From Melitaea cinxia (Eukaryota > Arthropoda > Insecta > Lepidoptera > Nymphalidae): 64,000 nt of DNA. The position numbers and the translations under genes were made by a program. Shown here piece by piece: positions 33,411 to 48,099 of this stretch (the stretch's first letter is position 1; every line of letters begins with the position of its first letter). Under the pieces are notes generated by a model that ran no database searches, was not told where the DNA came from, and saw only the letters and a list, made by a program, of their open reading frames with translations. The stretch is taken from contig NC_059404.1 of assembly GCF_905220565.1 (NCBI RefSeq), forward strand, positions 5,980,472-6,044,471, in the 5' to 3' direction.

Positions 33411-36239
33411 TTTTACTTATCTTTCACTTTTATTTTTATTGACACTCGTTGCCTAATAAATTTATTACGGTCGTCATAAAATTTAATTGCTTAATATGCA
33501 TATTTATGTGGTTAATGAAACACCTCGAAACTCGAAACTAATCGGATGGTATTAAATCAAAATAAGAATTTTATGTTTTTACTACTTATTTCAATTTATA
33601 CCGTAATTTAAATGCTATTGAAGTCATTAATAAGAATATTTTCTTACAACTAGTTAAAATGCAAACAAATGCAAAATTAGGTAAAATTTTTAATAATTAA
33701 TAAATACAATTTAATCTTCATTCAAAAAGGTATGATATCAAGCCATTTATTTACATATCATGCAAGTCAGTAAAAGAAATTGATAAAACTTGATTTGTTC
33801 AAATGAAAATTAATTAATTAAAATGTTGTAAAAGCATTAAGGTCGAGCAGTCAAACTATAATTATCCGTAATGTTTCTACTAAACGACTGTATAAATCAA
33901 ACATGCGACGCTATTGTTCGATTCGCGTTAGATTGATAATGTTGTACTGAAGTGTGAACGAGATAGGTGATCATTTATGGCTTTCTACTCATAAGTAATT
34001 TTATACGTGAAAACGGCAGATTAAATTGTCTAGAGTAATTTGTTATAGATTACTTTATTTTTCATTGATTCCTCCATTTTCTTTAAATTCAATGAAAAAA
34101 AAATGCATATAGGTATATGACCTAATAAATCGAACATTTAAACATACAAAAATACTTGGACAAAATGAGATGCTTTTATAAAAGTGTATTTACCAATCTT
34201 CATAAAGATTTTCAGTATCTATGTTTAGATCCGATTTCCAAGTCAAGTAGGAAGTCACTCGAAGAATAAAGTTGACCCAATTTATAATATTATACCTTTC
34301 ATCTGCCGTACCTGAAAAAAAAAACAAAAGTCATAAGCTAAGAGGTTTTAAATAGTGTTAAATAAAAAACAAAAAAAATATCATCGATTACCATTCGATA
34401 TTTAAAAATGTAAAGATTCTACGCGACAAGCGGTAATGAATTAAACGTAGAACAAATATAATAAATCTCGCAGAGACGCGAGGGGGCGGTGGCGACTTCC
34501 TCATTCGATATTTGAATTTAATTTAGCGTTCTCGCTGTCCCTTCGACAATTTTAATGTTTATTTACTATAGTGACATATATTTAAAAATTAAAAAATAAT
34601 ATTAAACTGTTATTAAATTACATAAATCTTAAGCCACTAAAGTAAATTCCCCAAATATCTGTCGTAAAATCATCTAGCATTTTCAGGTGAATTATATACG
34701 TTGTAACAAAAGCGATGGAAGGCGGTTTCTGGAAGGTGATCGTGTTTCGCGTGTTTACATCCAGGATTATCGGCCGCTTTAACTCACGGTCTCAAATTAG
34801 TGCTGGTTACACACTAAACAGGGACTTACGTGACTTATATTCTTTAGTCACATCTAAATAACTATAATAACAAAAACAACGATTATCTATTTGGTCCTAG
34901 AAATAATTAAAATAAACAACAAAAAGAATAAAAGTACAAAAGGTAGTCGTATCACATAGAGCAATTTTACACGAAATTAACTACTTGCTTCTACATAGAC
35001 CGTCTTACTTTTTAAAAACTACATATCTTAGATATATACTTAGACTTACTTGCATACACTTAGAACGACTTATAATCATTTGAACATAATGTAAAACACC
35101 TAGCCTGCTTATATTACCTCCTCCTTACTCAAAATACATGATAATGTAAATTTTACGTCTATGGAAAGATTTCTTCTAATAGATAAATTTATTCACTTGT
35201 TTAACTTGTGTGAATATATTAAGTTGAGGTTACTTTTGTTTTATTACTTGCTAACGACCTTGCTTTTATAATAAAGTTAGTAAAAACTAAATGTTAAAAT
35301 ATTCTTGGCCCCTCGCCGGTTAATTTATAATTTAACTAACATTAACGTAATGGAAATATAAAGTCACTCTTGTAACACATATAATTTTTTTTATTATAAA
35401 ATGTTATTTACTTATATTTGAACAGTTTTTTGCTTAAAAGTGTAAACCTCGCGTATTTTTTAATTAACGAGATACAAATTTTAAGTTTGTGGCTTTAATT
35501 ATATGCAAATAAACTAAAGATGATTTTATATTTTGATATACAACGATGTAGGTATGTAAGCAGGACAAAAGTGTATCCAGAATAATTTATTTAGTAGTCT
35601 GCGGTGAGATTTTGCATAATACTTCGAATAAGACAAAGATAATCTTACAAAAATAATAGATTATTTTTCTAGATATAACCATTAATTAACAAAATAAGAA
35701 TATGTCAGTTTCATACATTAATTTGCGGTATTAAATTTTTTTATCCATAAATCTGTAAGTATTATTTTAATCTTACTTATTATTTTTTAGATATAGTAAA
35801 GAAAATATTTTTTTTTAAATAAAATAAATACCATTGTACCCGCAACCTAACAGTTGGCCGCGATTATAATCAGATGCGGGCCACGCTATCAAAACCTATC
35901 TCAGTTAACTTTTGCTATGTAAGGACTTTACTTTTAAAACTCTCGCCACGGCAGATAGTTCAAATCGTGACTTACACTAGCTGAGGTATGTTATAATTAC
36001 GTTAGATTACACAGAACGATTACTTACTTGAGCTACTTCGATAATAGCCGCTAAACGCGAGGCGTAAATCAAATATCTCTACACAAATTATAATCCATTC
36101 TTTTCCTCCAATTACAGTGATTTATACCGAAAATAGACTGGAAAAAAGGAGTTGAAGAAACGCAATTAATTAACTTTATCTTATCGAGATCGGCACTATT
36201 TAAAAGCGTATATTTAAATGAGGAGGAATACTTAATTTT
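33411..36239. other. AT-rich DNA, no feature recognised
   Basis: A long stretch without recognisable gene or repeat. Small GC-richer patches lie at 34470-34510, 34710-34790 and 35840-35990. Confidence 0.45.
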
Positions 36240-36480
36240 AAGTATAAAATCTGTAGATCAAACATGGCTCGGAATTCACACGAATGACGGGCGGGTAGGT
36301 GCGGCGAAATGGGACACCACCGTGATGGGGTGACACACACTGTTATTATTAGTTTTTTGTCCCCACTCTCTCCCTCCTAGCGCTTTTGCCGCCATTACCC
36401 GCGTCAAGAACGCTTTTTGTCAATTTTTTGTAGCGAGACTTCAGTTTTAGCTACGCGATCGACGTCACACTTTTATTTTA
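36240..36480. promoter_or_regulatory. Repeat-free GC-richer island
   Basis: GGGCGGGTAGGTGCGGCGAA (about 36290) and CCCCACTCTCTCCCTCCTAG (about 36361) are separated by TGACACACACTG. No coding frame. A candidate regulatory element on composition alone. Confidence 0.25.
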
Positions 36481-36880
36481 ATATTTCGCGTTTTATTAAC
36501 TTTACCTTCTTTATGGCTTGACTGGACTTGAGCTTGTAGCGACCACTTTGTCCATGTAGGAGATTTTTTTTACGTGAATCCATTATTTGTCCTTACCGTA
36601 TCACAAAAATAACGAGCATTTATATTGGGATGCACATTACTTATTTATGTTTCTCTGTACGATAAATGTCAAACAATACAAGTATCACTCCTCGGCTTGT
36701 AATATATTTTATTTCGCGGTGCGGCGATTAATTCACTTTCGGGCTATCGGTCTTCGTTACGTATTGCAAATGGGAATCGATTCGTATATCAACACCTCAT
36801 CATTATTATGTAAACGTTAATCTTATAAAGCAATAAATACCACTTATATCTTGTAATGATCGGGACGGCAGCTGAATTTT

Positions 36881-37465
36881 AATTGAGCAATTACGAAGGA
36901 TAATTCGCGATGTCGTTTTTCGGACCTCTACGTAGCGCAGGTAAACTTGCAACTAAACAAAATCGACCGGTCGTCCGTAAGGTAGCCGACAGTCCTTGAA
37001 GACTATTGTTTATAAACAAAAGTTGTTATGCAAGTGGCTATAAATGTTGAATCGTGTAAAGAATCGGATTTTACGGCCGCATTATATGGACGGAGCGAGA
37101 TAAAGCGATTGTTTTGGGTCGTAAATAAGACTGCAACAGGTACCTACGGTGAAAACGGGACTCCACAAACACGTGGCACATCCACTTTCCCTTTCGGTTC
37201 ATTATCTTTGTAAACTGTGTGTCTCTACTGAAAGTTAGTTTTGAAATAATACTAAACGTTTACACTTTGTATGGACTGACGAATAAAAAAAAATAAGACT
37301 AATATTTGGGCGTCAGCTCCAATACCCGAATCGATGTAATTATAGAGTTGCGTACCCCTCATAAATATTATATTCCTATAGCTATAGGGCGCGGCCGGAT
37401 TCGCCCGTGGCCATTGTACGGAGCTACTCACCATAGCGATAGGTGACGTCACGCGAATAAAAGAA
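36881..37465. promoter_or_regulatory. GC-richer interval with CRE palindrome
   Basis: Balanced composition over most of 36890-37210 and 37380-37460, with the CRE-type palindrome TGACGTCA at about 37444-37451. A 61-codon plus-strand frame (37028-37213) is open and unrecognised; it could be an exon fragment, but no splice context supports it. Confidence 0.25.
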
Positions 37466-39468
37466 TGCAGGAAACGCTACCTACTACATATGTGGATTAA
37501 AGGACTCTATGCATGCATACAAGGTGCTCTACGTATAAAATATACTACAAAAATATTTTAAAATTTAGAACTTGAATGTCAAAATATGCAATATATTGAA
37601 TTATTGTGAAAAGTCTGTTCTTGCTTAATTCTGATGACTACAGTGATTCAATAGCTTACATTAAAAAAACTGTACATTCATATCCAAATTTGATATCACG
37701 ATCGCAAAATGAATTATTTATTAACCGTAATAATAAACTTTTAAAACTTTATATATTCCATTTAAAAACAACTGTAAAATTCAACAGCAAATCATAAATT
37801 GATTGAGCAACTTAAATGTTGTTCAAGGACTCAAAACCTTTTCCTAATACAGTATATTTCCCTCTTTCATCTAATTTTAGACCACGAAGGTTGCATGTCA
37901 AGCGACAGTTAAACGGAACACAGATTAAAGTAAGTCCAACCTCCGCGCTGTATAAAATTGACCGTGAAATTTCAACTCGACGTTGGCACAACGTTTTACA
38001 ATTACAAAAGTTCGTTAAAGTTTTTATCGACATAACGAATTTTTAAATCGTTTGGGTTATAATTTAATATCTACTGCGTTTCTATTTCATATATCTATGC
38101 AACAATTGCAAACTATACCTACTTACATTATTAACTGAAATTAGATTATAATAGCGCTTGCATTGAAACGAAATTTTTTCTAAGAATTAAATGTCCATGT
38201 GAAGCAAGCGTTAAAGCATGTAAAGTAAAAATATTGGATTATAATTTTTTTTTATACTTATTTACTCGTATAATACGCCACATTTAGTTTATTTTAAATA
38301 ACAATATTGATAAAAACAAACTATTTTATTCATTCTCATCATCAACCATATAAATTATTAATTAAATGATATAGTGACAAATAGGTGTAACGCTAAACCT
38401 CCAAAGTTATTTATTTATTTATTTATTTAACACCAACAAATATATTTAAGTTATAAGATAGTTATTGCAATATTTTTCCTAAGAAATCACAAAGCTATCA
38501 TGTCAACAATTATAATATATACGCGAGTATACCGTATAAATCTTCCGTGCAAAAGCAGTTTAACGTATAATGGAACAAGCCAGACTAATTATCAACAATA
38601 TCTTACCCGCATATCACAATACAAAGTAACCACCAGTTAAAGGCGCTATATTGTTCAATAAACGAGCAAAAACAAAAGGAATCCAAGAGCTTAATCTATG
38701 TTGAGGGAACTTATAAACATCTGCTTGTAGGAATCCGACATGTCGCATCTGTTGCCGTCGGTTCTTTTTTCGAAAATTTCGAATGCGCGTGAGTCGGTTT
38801 CGAGTCGTAACGGCAGATGTTACTTTAGTATATACAATATAAATTCACATTAATTTAGACTTTAATAAAAAAAAATAGAGTTTAAAATTGCATAACATTT
38901 TTATTTAAAATTTTCCGAATGATACGTTTTTTACTGATATAGGATTATGACGTAAAATTTGAAATCGTCGGACTAGTTAGTTTGCGGTGGCGATGTTCGA
39001 AGATAACAGTAAACGGGTCATTACGACCCCACCCTAATTTCAAATGATATCAACGTGATGCGATGCATTTATCAAACGTTTTATGGCGCAGGCTTTTAAA
39101 GGTTTTGACGCTTATTTTATTGCTTCCTATTCCTTAATAACTTTATTTGTAAATTGTACCATCCATTTTGTTTTGTGTTTAAACTTGCGACCATAAAATT
39201 TGACAAATTTATAAATTGTAAGTGTTTTATAATGTAGATACTGAAATGATATTTGAACATAATTATGAACGTAATGATATATGAACGTACGTAATTTTAT
39301 AACTATTATATTGGACATATCTTGTTTCTGTTTATTTATAAAATAAATGTATTATTTCTTCATTTTTACGAAGTCTCTAATAAACAAATAGGTTAATCAA
39401 AGTCCCATTTAGGTACTTTTGACTTACAAATTTTTACTTAACATAGTTGTATTATACACATTGTCATT
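37466..39468. other. AT-rich DNA with (TTTA)n microsatellite
   Basis: A (TTTA)n run lies at 38407-38430. GC-richer sequence at 38735-38820 includes the inverted words CATCTGTTGCCGT and ACGGCAGATG. No gene recognised. Confidence 0.45.
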
Positions 39469-39803
39469 ATCAATCATTACAGCCTATACAGTCCACTGCT
39501 GGACATAGGCCTCCACAAGTTGACGCCAAAAATAACGTGAACTCATGTGTTTTGCCCATAGTCACCACGCTGGGCAGGCGGGTTGGTGACCGCAGTACTG
39601 GCTTTGTCGCACCGAATACGCTGCTGCCCGTCTTCGGCCTGTGTATTTCAAAGCCAGCAGTTGGATGGTTATCCCGCCATTGCATCGGTCGGCTTCTTAA
39701 GTTCCAAGGTGGTTGTTGAACCTTGTTATCCCTTAGTCACCTCTTACGACACCCACGGGAAGAGAGGGGGTGGCTAAATTCTTTAGTTCCGTAGCCACAC
39801 AGC
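39469..39803 (-). mobile_element. Dispersed retroelement copy, about 335 bp
   Basis: The best match to the copy at 17172-17510, with the same order of segments from AGTCCACTGCTGGACATAGG to CTCTTACGACACCCACGGGA. The conserved 3' motif shows it lies in reverse. Overlapping short frames on both strands are not preserved between copies. Confidence 0.7.
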
Positions 39804-41035
39804 ACATACACATTGCTTTTGCCATAATTACAATAACTATGCGGAAATTTAGCCGCTTCGTCAAGTCTCGGTATAAGAGTATATACTCCTACTAAGTATT
39901 AAGGTGAGTTATTTCCTAGGACGATATACTCTGGATCGACGTACTACCCGATATCATTTTACATAAGAAAAAGTAAAAAAAATCGTTACAGACGCATCAC
40001 TTATACTTTTGGAATTACCATATTTACGACTATCAACCACAGCAAACGCCCGAAGCGCCAGTTAAGAAAAAGTTTAAATCAATCGATTCAATGCGGCGTG
40101 TCGTTTGTGTCTTCGAAAGACTTATTTCTTTGACCCTCAAATTCAGTAATTTAAGTTTTCCCCTCCGGATAGCATTTCATTTACCTCTTCAACCGATACG
40201 CTGCGTGGGACGGACTAATCTGGCGCAGAGAAATCTATAGAGATCGCCAATCATCGAAAACACAGCCCGCAATAAAATAAAAAAGCGCGTGTTTCAGCTC
40301 CGACACCCGACTGGAGTTTACTTCTTAAGAAGTATTACCGTAGTTTTTTAAATAAAATGTTCTATAAAAATAATACAAATATATATAATACAAGATAAAA
40401 AGTTAAAAACTAAAACTAGCCTACGACAAAAATAATAGTTCGTCAGTCCTTTAGAGGGTGCCACATTCAATATAAAGTGACACCATATAGCCTTTAACCA
40501 GTAGATAATTAATATGCTTTTAATGATACCTAATTTGTCTAAATATGACAAGTAGTTTGGGAGATATGAGCGAACAACTGAATATACATACATAAACTGC
40601 TAAAATTATAACCCTTCTTTTAGCTTTGTCGTATGTGAGTAAAAACTCTAAAATCAACTGACACTTATTATTTGTATTGGTATAGAGTATATGCTGGTAT
40701 AATATTATACCTATATCTTACACAAACAGGTATTTTTACACGTTGTTTCACACGATTTCATTACCTATGGGTATGGTTTTCGTACTACGTAATACGAGCA
40801 ATAAATGTATACGTTATAGATTAATTTATTTCAAATGTATTAATGGCCAATTGTAATGCGTATAATAAGGACCTAATTATTGAAGAAATAATTGAGATAC
40901 ATTCTCTAAATGTTTTGTATATACGCATTTACATTTACATGATTATACATTTTTATTACTAATAAGATACTAGTTACTAATTAGAGAAATAAATTATTAT
41001 TTATCGCCAGGATAAACCAGACTAGTCACATCGCA
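39804..41035. other. AT-rich DNA with GC-richer patch at 40030-40310
   Basis: The patch (GCAAACGCCCGAAGCGCCAG) has no repeat match. The remainder is AT-rich with no recognisable gene. Confidence 0.4.
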
Positions 41036-41290
41036 AAGTTTTTTTTGGCTCATCTGATGGTAAGCGATCACAATAGCCTATAGACATCTGCAACACTACA
41101 ACCATCGCAAGTGCGTTGACGACCCTACCCCCAATTCCACCAGAAGATCTGGTCACCTTCCTCACCACAGGAACACAAACTACCTAAAAGCAGTATTATT
41201 TAGCTGTGATCTTCTAAGGTCGAGGTACTTCCGCAATCGGGCTGTTCCAGATTTTGAGCAGGATATTTCATGCTGTGCTTTGCGTCGGTT
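41036..41290 (+). repeat. Dispersed repeat (CCCGATGGTAAGCG family)
   Basis: TCTGATGGTAAGCGATCACA, ATAGACATCTGCAACACTAC, AGCAGTATTATTTAGCTGTG and CAGATTTTGAGCAGGATATT run in the same order as in 60797-61050 and, inverted, in 27330-27575. This family is widespread in Lepidoptera, but I cannot place it in a transposon class. Confidence 0.65.
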
Positions 41291-43303
41291 GCTGAAAAAT
41301 GAAAATAGAAAATCAACATTTTCCTTCTTTTCCCATCTTGATTTCTCTTCTACGCCTATTTTTTTTTCTATTAAGCTAAAAATTTGTATGTGGTTACTAT
41401 AGCACTGCATCGACTTTGATCTATCTTTTATTTCTCTTTATTTATTTTTACTATCGCCAGCGGATGGTCATAAAAAAACGTATATATACAGAAAATCTCC
41501 ACTCAACGTGCTCATCCATTTATATTTCTTCCTTATAAGCTGCAAATCTATTTGTAGTTTTTATACTATAAATATTGCGTAGTTATAAGTTCACTATCTC
41601 CATACGTATAGTAAAATTATGTATTTTACTCGATAACGTAGTCTCCACAGTGCAGCAGTGCCGATAATTCCCTCCATTGATTCGTAACGTCTCCCGAGCT
41701 ACGCTACAATGCTCGCGAGTGAGCCCCGACATTTGCTATTGTTGTCTATGCTCTATGTGCCTTTATTTATCACCCTCTATATGTATAACATTCTGTGCAA
41801 ATTGATTTTAAAATTTTAACATTTCAATTTATATTAAACACATTAAAAATTATCGCGTAACGCACTATTAAAACTTTTTTAAGTAGTACTATTATAAAAC
41901 CATAGCGTGTTTGTTGTTTGAGTAGTGAACGTCTTAATCTCAAGTTCAAATTTTATAATTATTTTAGCGTTGGACAGCCGATTAATCTAAAAAAAGTGTT
42001 CAAAAAACTTTATAAAACAAACTTAAAAATTAATTACACCTCAATTATTAAAGAAAATATGCAAATATAAATTATGACAGTTGCGATTAATACGATATAA
42101 TTATTTTAAAAGATAATCTTATTAAATTATTTTGGTACCAAATAAATTATTTGAATATGAAACAAAAAAAAAATTTAATTACATACAAAGTTTTATAAAC
42201 GCCATTTTTAAAATAAATCGAGATTTAATCAACATATTTGAATAAATTTACCATTAATATTACTAAATTAGTTCAAATTCTAGATTGTAATTGAATTTAT
42301 AAAGTTTTTTGTGTCTTCTCAAATTTAAGAATAAGATGATCAAATAAAGTTGTATAAACAATTATAAAGTGGCAAATTTATTTTTCCATATATGGCATTT
42401 CTAAATTACTTGTTTCTGAGCTTACGATGTAAGAATTTAATCTCGAAGCTTATCGCAGTTGCTGCCTGTGTGGCCGCTTTATATGGCGTGGTCTGGTATG
42501 TTTACATCATTGTGGAACCTAAATTGCCAAACAAAATACCTAAGGAAGCGGTTAGTCATGCGATGTAATGATTATTACGAATTTTGTGTTAACACGAATA
42601 CAATACTGGAAACGATTTGCATATGTTTATTTGTTCGATGCTAAAATCTTAGCTATAATTTTCAGAAATATGAAAAAAAAAACAAATATAATGAAACAAA
42701 ATATTACTTTTGACCTTTCTTAGTACATTTTGACCATAATCTAAGCATGGTTTTATTATTTGTATATGTCTTGTTCAGTTTGAAAATAATTTAGAAGGTA
42801 ATAAATAAATTTTCATTGCGCCAGAACGCAGGTGAAGAGATGGATAACTTCATGGTAAATCACCTTTTGAAGTTTATGGGATTCGTGTATTAAATTATGT
42901 TAATTCTAATCCATTTCTGATAACGGCTAATGGCTCTGATCTGTCAAGTTAATATACATGTTGAATAACAGACTTAAATAATTATTATGGCTGCAAAACT
43001 ATCGATTAATTTTGGAACAATATATGTTTGTATATGAGCGCAAATGAAATGTATTTTAATAATGATATATTACTCGGTGGACTGGGTCCTTAGTTGTCGA
43101 AAATAAACAATTATTTCCTTGGGGCGCTCGATGAGCGTAGTGGTGAACTAACCGTAGGGTGCCTAGACGTATGGGGTAGAGGGATGCATCTGAAAACATT
43201 AATTTTGACGAGATTTTGAATATTTCATTTTACCAGAATCACATGTGAAGTTGCAATCGCGCTACTTTTGCGTTATCAATTGTATCGTTGTTGTAAATGT
43301 AGT
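41291..43303. other. AT-rich DNA, no feature recognised
   Basis: A GC-richer patch at 41640-41760 (CGTCTCCCGAGCTACGCTAC) has no repeat match. Otherwise very AT-rich. Confidence 0.45.
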
Positions 43304-43903
43304 TCTTATACATATAATAAAATGGTAGGATAGTCAAAACTGTACATTGAATATTTTTTTTTAAGAATACTTGGGGTGTGATCTACAATCGATACCGAAG
43401 CCAAAAATATGGTTTTTAGAATTTTTATCTGTTTGTCTGTTTGTCTGTATGTAGGTATGTCCAGGATAAACTCAAAAAGTACCGCATGGATTGACTTCAA
43501 ATCTTGCACGAATATTATTAAGAAGTCGGGTCAACATATAGGCTACGTATTATCATGCCTACCGGGAACGAGCAGTGAACCTTTATTTCTTCAACGCATT
43601 TTGTAACAACGTGTAATCTAACGACACATATTTGAATGTTGTTGTTATTATGTTAATAACCATGCTATATAAGCTAGCTTCACACTATAAAAATCACGCA
43701 ATATAAGTAACTAAGCCGATAAACATAATTAAATGAATATAAGTAGACAAAACAATTTTAAAGCAGCGCCATCTATGAGATTTTTTGTAGATATGAAATG
43801 TAAAGAAGAAACGGGTAAATGAATGTTATTTTAAAAGGTATAATCGTAGGTATTTTTGGTGCTGTATAGCGTTCACGCAGACGACGTCGCGGGCAGCAGT
43901 AAA
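43304..43903 (+). mobile_element. Helitron, about 600 bp, longer 3' variant
   Basis: It starts TCTTATACATATAATAAAAT. For about 370 bp it matches the reverse of 56527-56990: GATACCGAAGCCAAAAATAT, CTGTTTGTCTGTTTGTCTGT, GTAACAACGTGTAATCTAAC. After GCTAGCTTCACACTATAAAA it diverges and carries AGCGCCATCTATGAGATTTT and a worn end, CGCAGACGACGTCGCGGGCA. Two Helitron versions thus share a 5' module but not a 3' one. Confidence 0.65.
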
Positions 43904-44996
43904 ATAAAATAATTTTCTTTTTAACATTTTTAGTTTTAATACACATAGAATAGTTTTAAAGTTAGCTGAGCTAGAATTAAAATCCTTCGACTTCTGGATA
44001 ACTTTCACCCTCATTTCAACCCTATGAAATACTAAAAATCCCCAGAGGATGAGAACTATTTGCTTAATTTTCTCTATTTTAGTTACTTAAGCATAAGAAA
44101 GATATACTAACGATATTTCAGTGGGATCAGGAAAAAGGTTACCCGGTCTACGAATAGATTCAGTAGCAGTTCATTATGGAACTCAAGATACACAATGGTC
44201 AAAATCATGGTCGAAATAGTGGATAAACACAAGTATGACACCTTGGTGTATAAGCTTTATGGTATTTGAATATCAGTAAAGGAGATATTTCTAATCTGCT
44301 AAATAGAACAACAAGCAGTTTGAAGCCCCCATATGATGTCGCTAACATGACTATTAATGTGACAGATCTACAGATGAGAGAAGAAAGTTTAACTTTAAGA
44401 GCTTAACGTTATGTGGTAATAGAAGTATTAGGGGAAGATTTGAAGATTTTTAACGCAATGCTATAATAGGATATACTTAATGCAAGATCGTAAAGCGGCA
44501 ATAGGGGTGATATTTGGGCAATGAAATATTAGCCTGGGCTACAATTTATATTTTTTTGAAAATGGGAAAATGTTAACACCTGTTTCTATTTTGAATTTTT
44601 TAAACACATTTATAGTAAATTGATTGTCAAATATATATTTTTTGTATTAAATAGTATGAATTTTATTTATAACCTTCTACGTTTCCACCGTTGTATAACC
44701 TAAGGCAGGAATCTGATCACTGACCCGTGAACTGAGCAGAAAGGAAAATTTTCTTCTACAAAGAAAATACGATATAAATAACTCCAGTGCCCTGCGCCTA
44801 CATCGCCCTATGACAAAAGAGTTATCGGTGCGTTGAAAACAAAAATGGCAAACTGATTTATTTCGTACGCGTATTAACTGTGTTTTCCTTGGATTAGAAA
44901 ATTAAACGAAAGTAAGCGAATGGTAACACGCTTTTTGTACTTAAAACATTATTGATTAAACTTAATACATAAGAAGCCCTTAGATACGTTTTCGCA
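43904..44996. other. AT-rich DNA, no feature recognised
   Basis: No gene or repeat copy is evident. Confidence 0.4.
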
Positions 44997-45115
44997 ACGC
45001 TTCAGCTTGTAATATCCCACTGCTGGACATAGGTCTCTTTCCCCATGTAGGAACAGGATCAGAGCTTAATCTACCACGCTGCTCCAATTCGGGTTGGTGG
45101 GTTGGCGGACACGTT
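44997..45115 (-). mobile_element. SINE 3' part
   Basis: TAATATCCCACTGCTGGACA, TTCCCCATGTAGGAACAGGA and CTTAATCTACCACGCTGCTC are the reverse complement of the ends of the SINEs at 6766 and 31196. The tRNA-like head is missing. Confidence 0.65.
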
Positions 45116-46429
45116 TATATTGAGTCAATTAATTAATTTATTTATTGTTTTGATTAAAATTAGCCATATCTTATCTATAGACGGGTTGTAATGAAAATCA
45201 TCAAAATAATATTAGTATGGCTAGTTATTAATATACAATATATATAGGGATAACCATGTGCTTTTAACACTAGCAGCATCAAATAATCTATATTTGTATA
45301 TGTAACCAAATAAAAGCGTAAAGGGAAATAGTAGTTAACTAAGAGTAGGCAAATAGGTTTTTGATTGATGATTTTATATTGATGAATACAATTTTGATTT
45401 TTACGACGCTAGGTCTACCAGATCATAGTCGCCGGTGTTTGACAGCAATTTATAAAGTACATAATAACGTCCTATATGTATATCTAAAACCAATTTTTTT
45501 TATTAGAAGTTACAGTTCTAAATATACAGGGTAACAGCAGACATATTTGATAAAAATAGATTTATTTAGGTCTGTAATTGTCTACGACAAGAATTCATAT
45601 CATGACACTATGGCTGTAATATACGATTTTGCGTTATTGTTATTCATTATGGTAGTTGGTGTAAAAGTAAGTAAAGCATTAAAATCTATAAATTCAAATT
45701 CTACACAAGATAAGTAAAACGTTAAAATGAATAACGTAAGAGAACATTGACCTTTTCATAACAGTATTGTTTTTAAAAATCTTAAGCATTAAAATAGTTA
45801 AAATATAATAATATACTATATAATTATACTAAAGTTTCTAAGAAATTTATTTTAACTGTAATATAGATAAAAACCTAGCCTTTTATCTTTAAATTAAGAA
45901 GTAACTTAAAACCGATTTGCTTCAAGGCATTTATTAAACCATTTATCTTTGTTGACTTAGACTTTTCTAAGTATACTAGTTGAACTCTATCAAAATCTAA
46001 TGTAATATTATAAATTTAATTAGAGTCTAGCTAGAGGCGAACAAGGTCACCTTTGTAAGCAAATAAGAATTCAAGTGTACGATGTATTTGGCGTCGTTAC
46101 GGACATAACTTGAAAAAGGAGATTATAAATGTTGTATCATTCAATATATGATTTTGGTGCTTAAATTAGAATCCCTGATATTTTTAGTTATATGTTCTTC
46201 CTTATGTGTGTAAATTAAAAAAAAAGGTTTTAATTTCTACAAATACACAAAAAAAAATACCTTTGCGAAGATTTTCCTTTTGTGAATTTTTAAATAGACA
46301 TACGATATATTTCAAAATGTAAAAACAGTAAAGTTACAGTTTTAATTATTTTCAAACGGTTTATTTATTATCGCTTTAATTTTTTTAGAATAATTATATT
46401 AATCTATATGAAACTAGTATAGTGGGTAC
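45116..46429. other. AT-rich DNA, no feature recognised
   Basis: No gene or repeat copy recognised. Confidence 0.45.
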
Positions 46430-46720
46430 GAAAGTTACAAGTGAAACTAAACTCGATGGCATGGCCGCTATCCGGATGAACCAGATTTATACCTTAGTAC
46501 CGGCCCGCAGTCTGACCGGTACACCCGAGCCTCAGACCTACCCTGGTATACAAATACACGTGTTTCCAGCTGAAATTCTCTTCATACACGCTCAATGACC
46601 GCCTTGAGGGCGCGATTTATGGTGTGGAAACGTCATCGGTCCCGTGTTTGAGTATAAATCATATGTTTGCTTAGCGTAGACGACTAAATTTCTCGGATGT
46701 ATGCTTGAATTGTCTTCGTA
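46430..46720. promoter_or_regulatory. Repeat-free GC-richer island
   Basis: Balanced to GC-rich over about 46440-46660 (ACCGGCCCGCAGTCTGACCG, CCGCCTTGAGGGCGCGATTT) with no repeat match and no convincing frame. A candidate regulatory element. Confidence 0.25.
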
Positions 46721-48099
46721 TTTATGGGCAGGGGTGTAATTGTTTGAGGAGTGCGATTGTTTGCCCGGCGTTGTTTTGTGTTGTGTACGATGCGATGTAT
46801 TTTATGTTCGTTAATCCTTGTTGTGTAATATTGATTAAATTAAAAATAGTTGTGCAAGTTAAAGTAGAATAATAATTTTTTGTTAAGTTTCTTCGTGACG
46901 TTACCAAAATCATTCGCGCTTGCTTTGCACTGTTGCTGAAAGCCTTTAAAAATAAAAAGAGGAAAATGAGTATTTTCTTATACATTTAAATCCATATCCT
47001 AAAATCTGTTAGACTGTTTCAATTTTTTTTACTTACAATTTCGGCAATGTTATATCTATCTACATCTCTACATCTCTATATGCCCCTAAACGGAAGGATA
47101 CATGTTTCGAAATAGTTTCTATATATTTAATCTTGATGTCCTCCGTAGTTTTTCCATCATCACGATAGTTATATCAGTTCATCAGCTATGCTTTTCTTGA
47201 TAAAATAGTTATTTATTAATAAGATAATCAATACATAGCTCTCAATATATATGACAATTAATAAATAATAGCTAGTTATCACATATCTCGGAACAACCTG
47301 TGTTCGGAACAAACTCTGTCATATAATTAAAAGTCGAATAAAAATAGTTCTGTTTTACCTATGTAACTTAACAATTACTGTCGCTACCGTTTTAAAACCG
47401 TTTCGTGCACAAAAGGTAAACAAAAAAATGATTGCCAAACAATTAAGAACACACAGAGAGGTGACAATCGAATCGGCTCCCGTGGGAGATGGAATTTATG
47501 ATCTCTCTTTGTCAACGATTATGCAACAATAAAATCAAAGGAAGTCAGGTATATGTTTACATCAATCGGAATTTGCATGAAGTTTGAAGCTTTCACTTTT
47601 ATTGTCAGAATTAGAATAATAGGACCGTTTATAAACAGTTTCCAACTAGCGCATAGTTTGTAACGATGTTTTGAGTACTCGCAGCGTACTTGTATTGAAT
47701 TTTACTTTCTGTGAAGTAGCGTGACTCGGCATTTTTAATTGTAAGGATTCGAATGAAAATTTGTTTAGCTTTATCAAGATAAGAAATGTCTAATTGTTTG
47801 TGATTCTAAAAATTCTTTTGCTTTAAAATTTAAAAAGTATGTCGTTATTATAACTTTAATAATTGTTATTTTAAGATTTTAGGTTAATCTAGAACGCTAA
47901 ACTGTAACTAATTTATTTCAGTTAAATCAGTTATACTAACTTGAATAAGCGTTTGTAAGTTTTAGTTATAGTTAAAACATTTTTATAAAATTATAATAAT
48001 CTATAAAGCAAAAAGAATGTACGCTATTACCTAAAGCTTGTCAAGTCAGGTATAATAAGTTCAGTGTCAAGGAAATTTTTTTTAGTAAATCTTAGAAGA
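46721..48099. other. AT-rich DNA, no feature recognised
   Basis: The short minus-strand frame at 46722-46985 is unrecognised. No repeats matched. Confidence 0.45.

Noticed and set aside
37028..37213. 61-codon plus-strand frame as a gene
   Set aside because: No recognisable domain, no splice or promoter context; left as part of a GC-richer island.
39447..39777. Overlapping frames on both strands
   Set aside because: They lie in a dispersed retroelement copy and are not preserved in the copy at 17172-17510.
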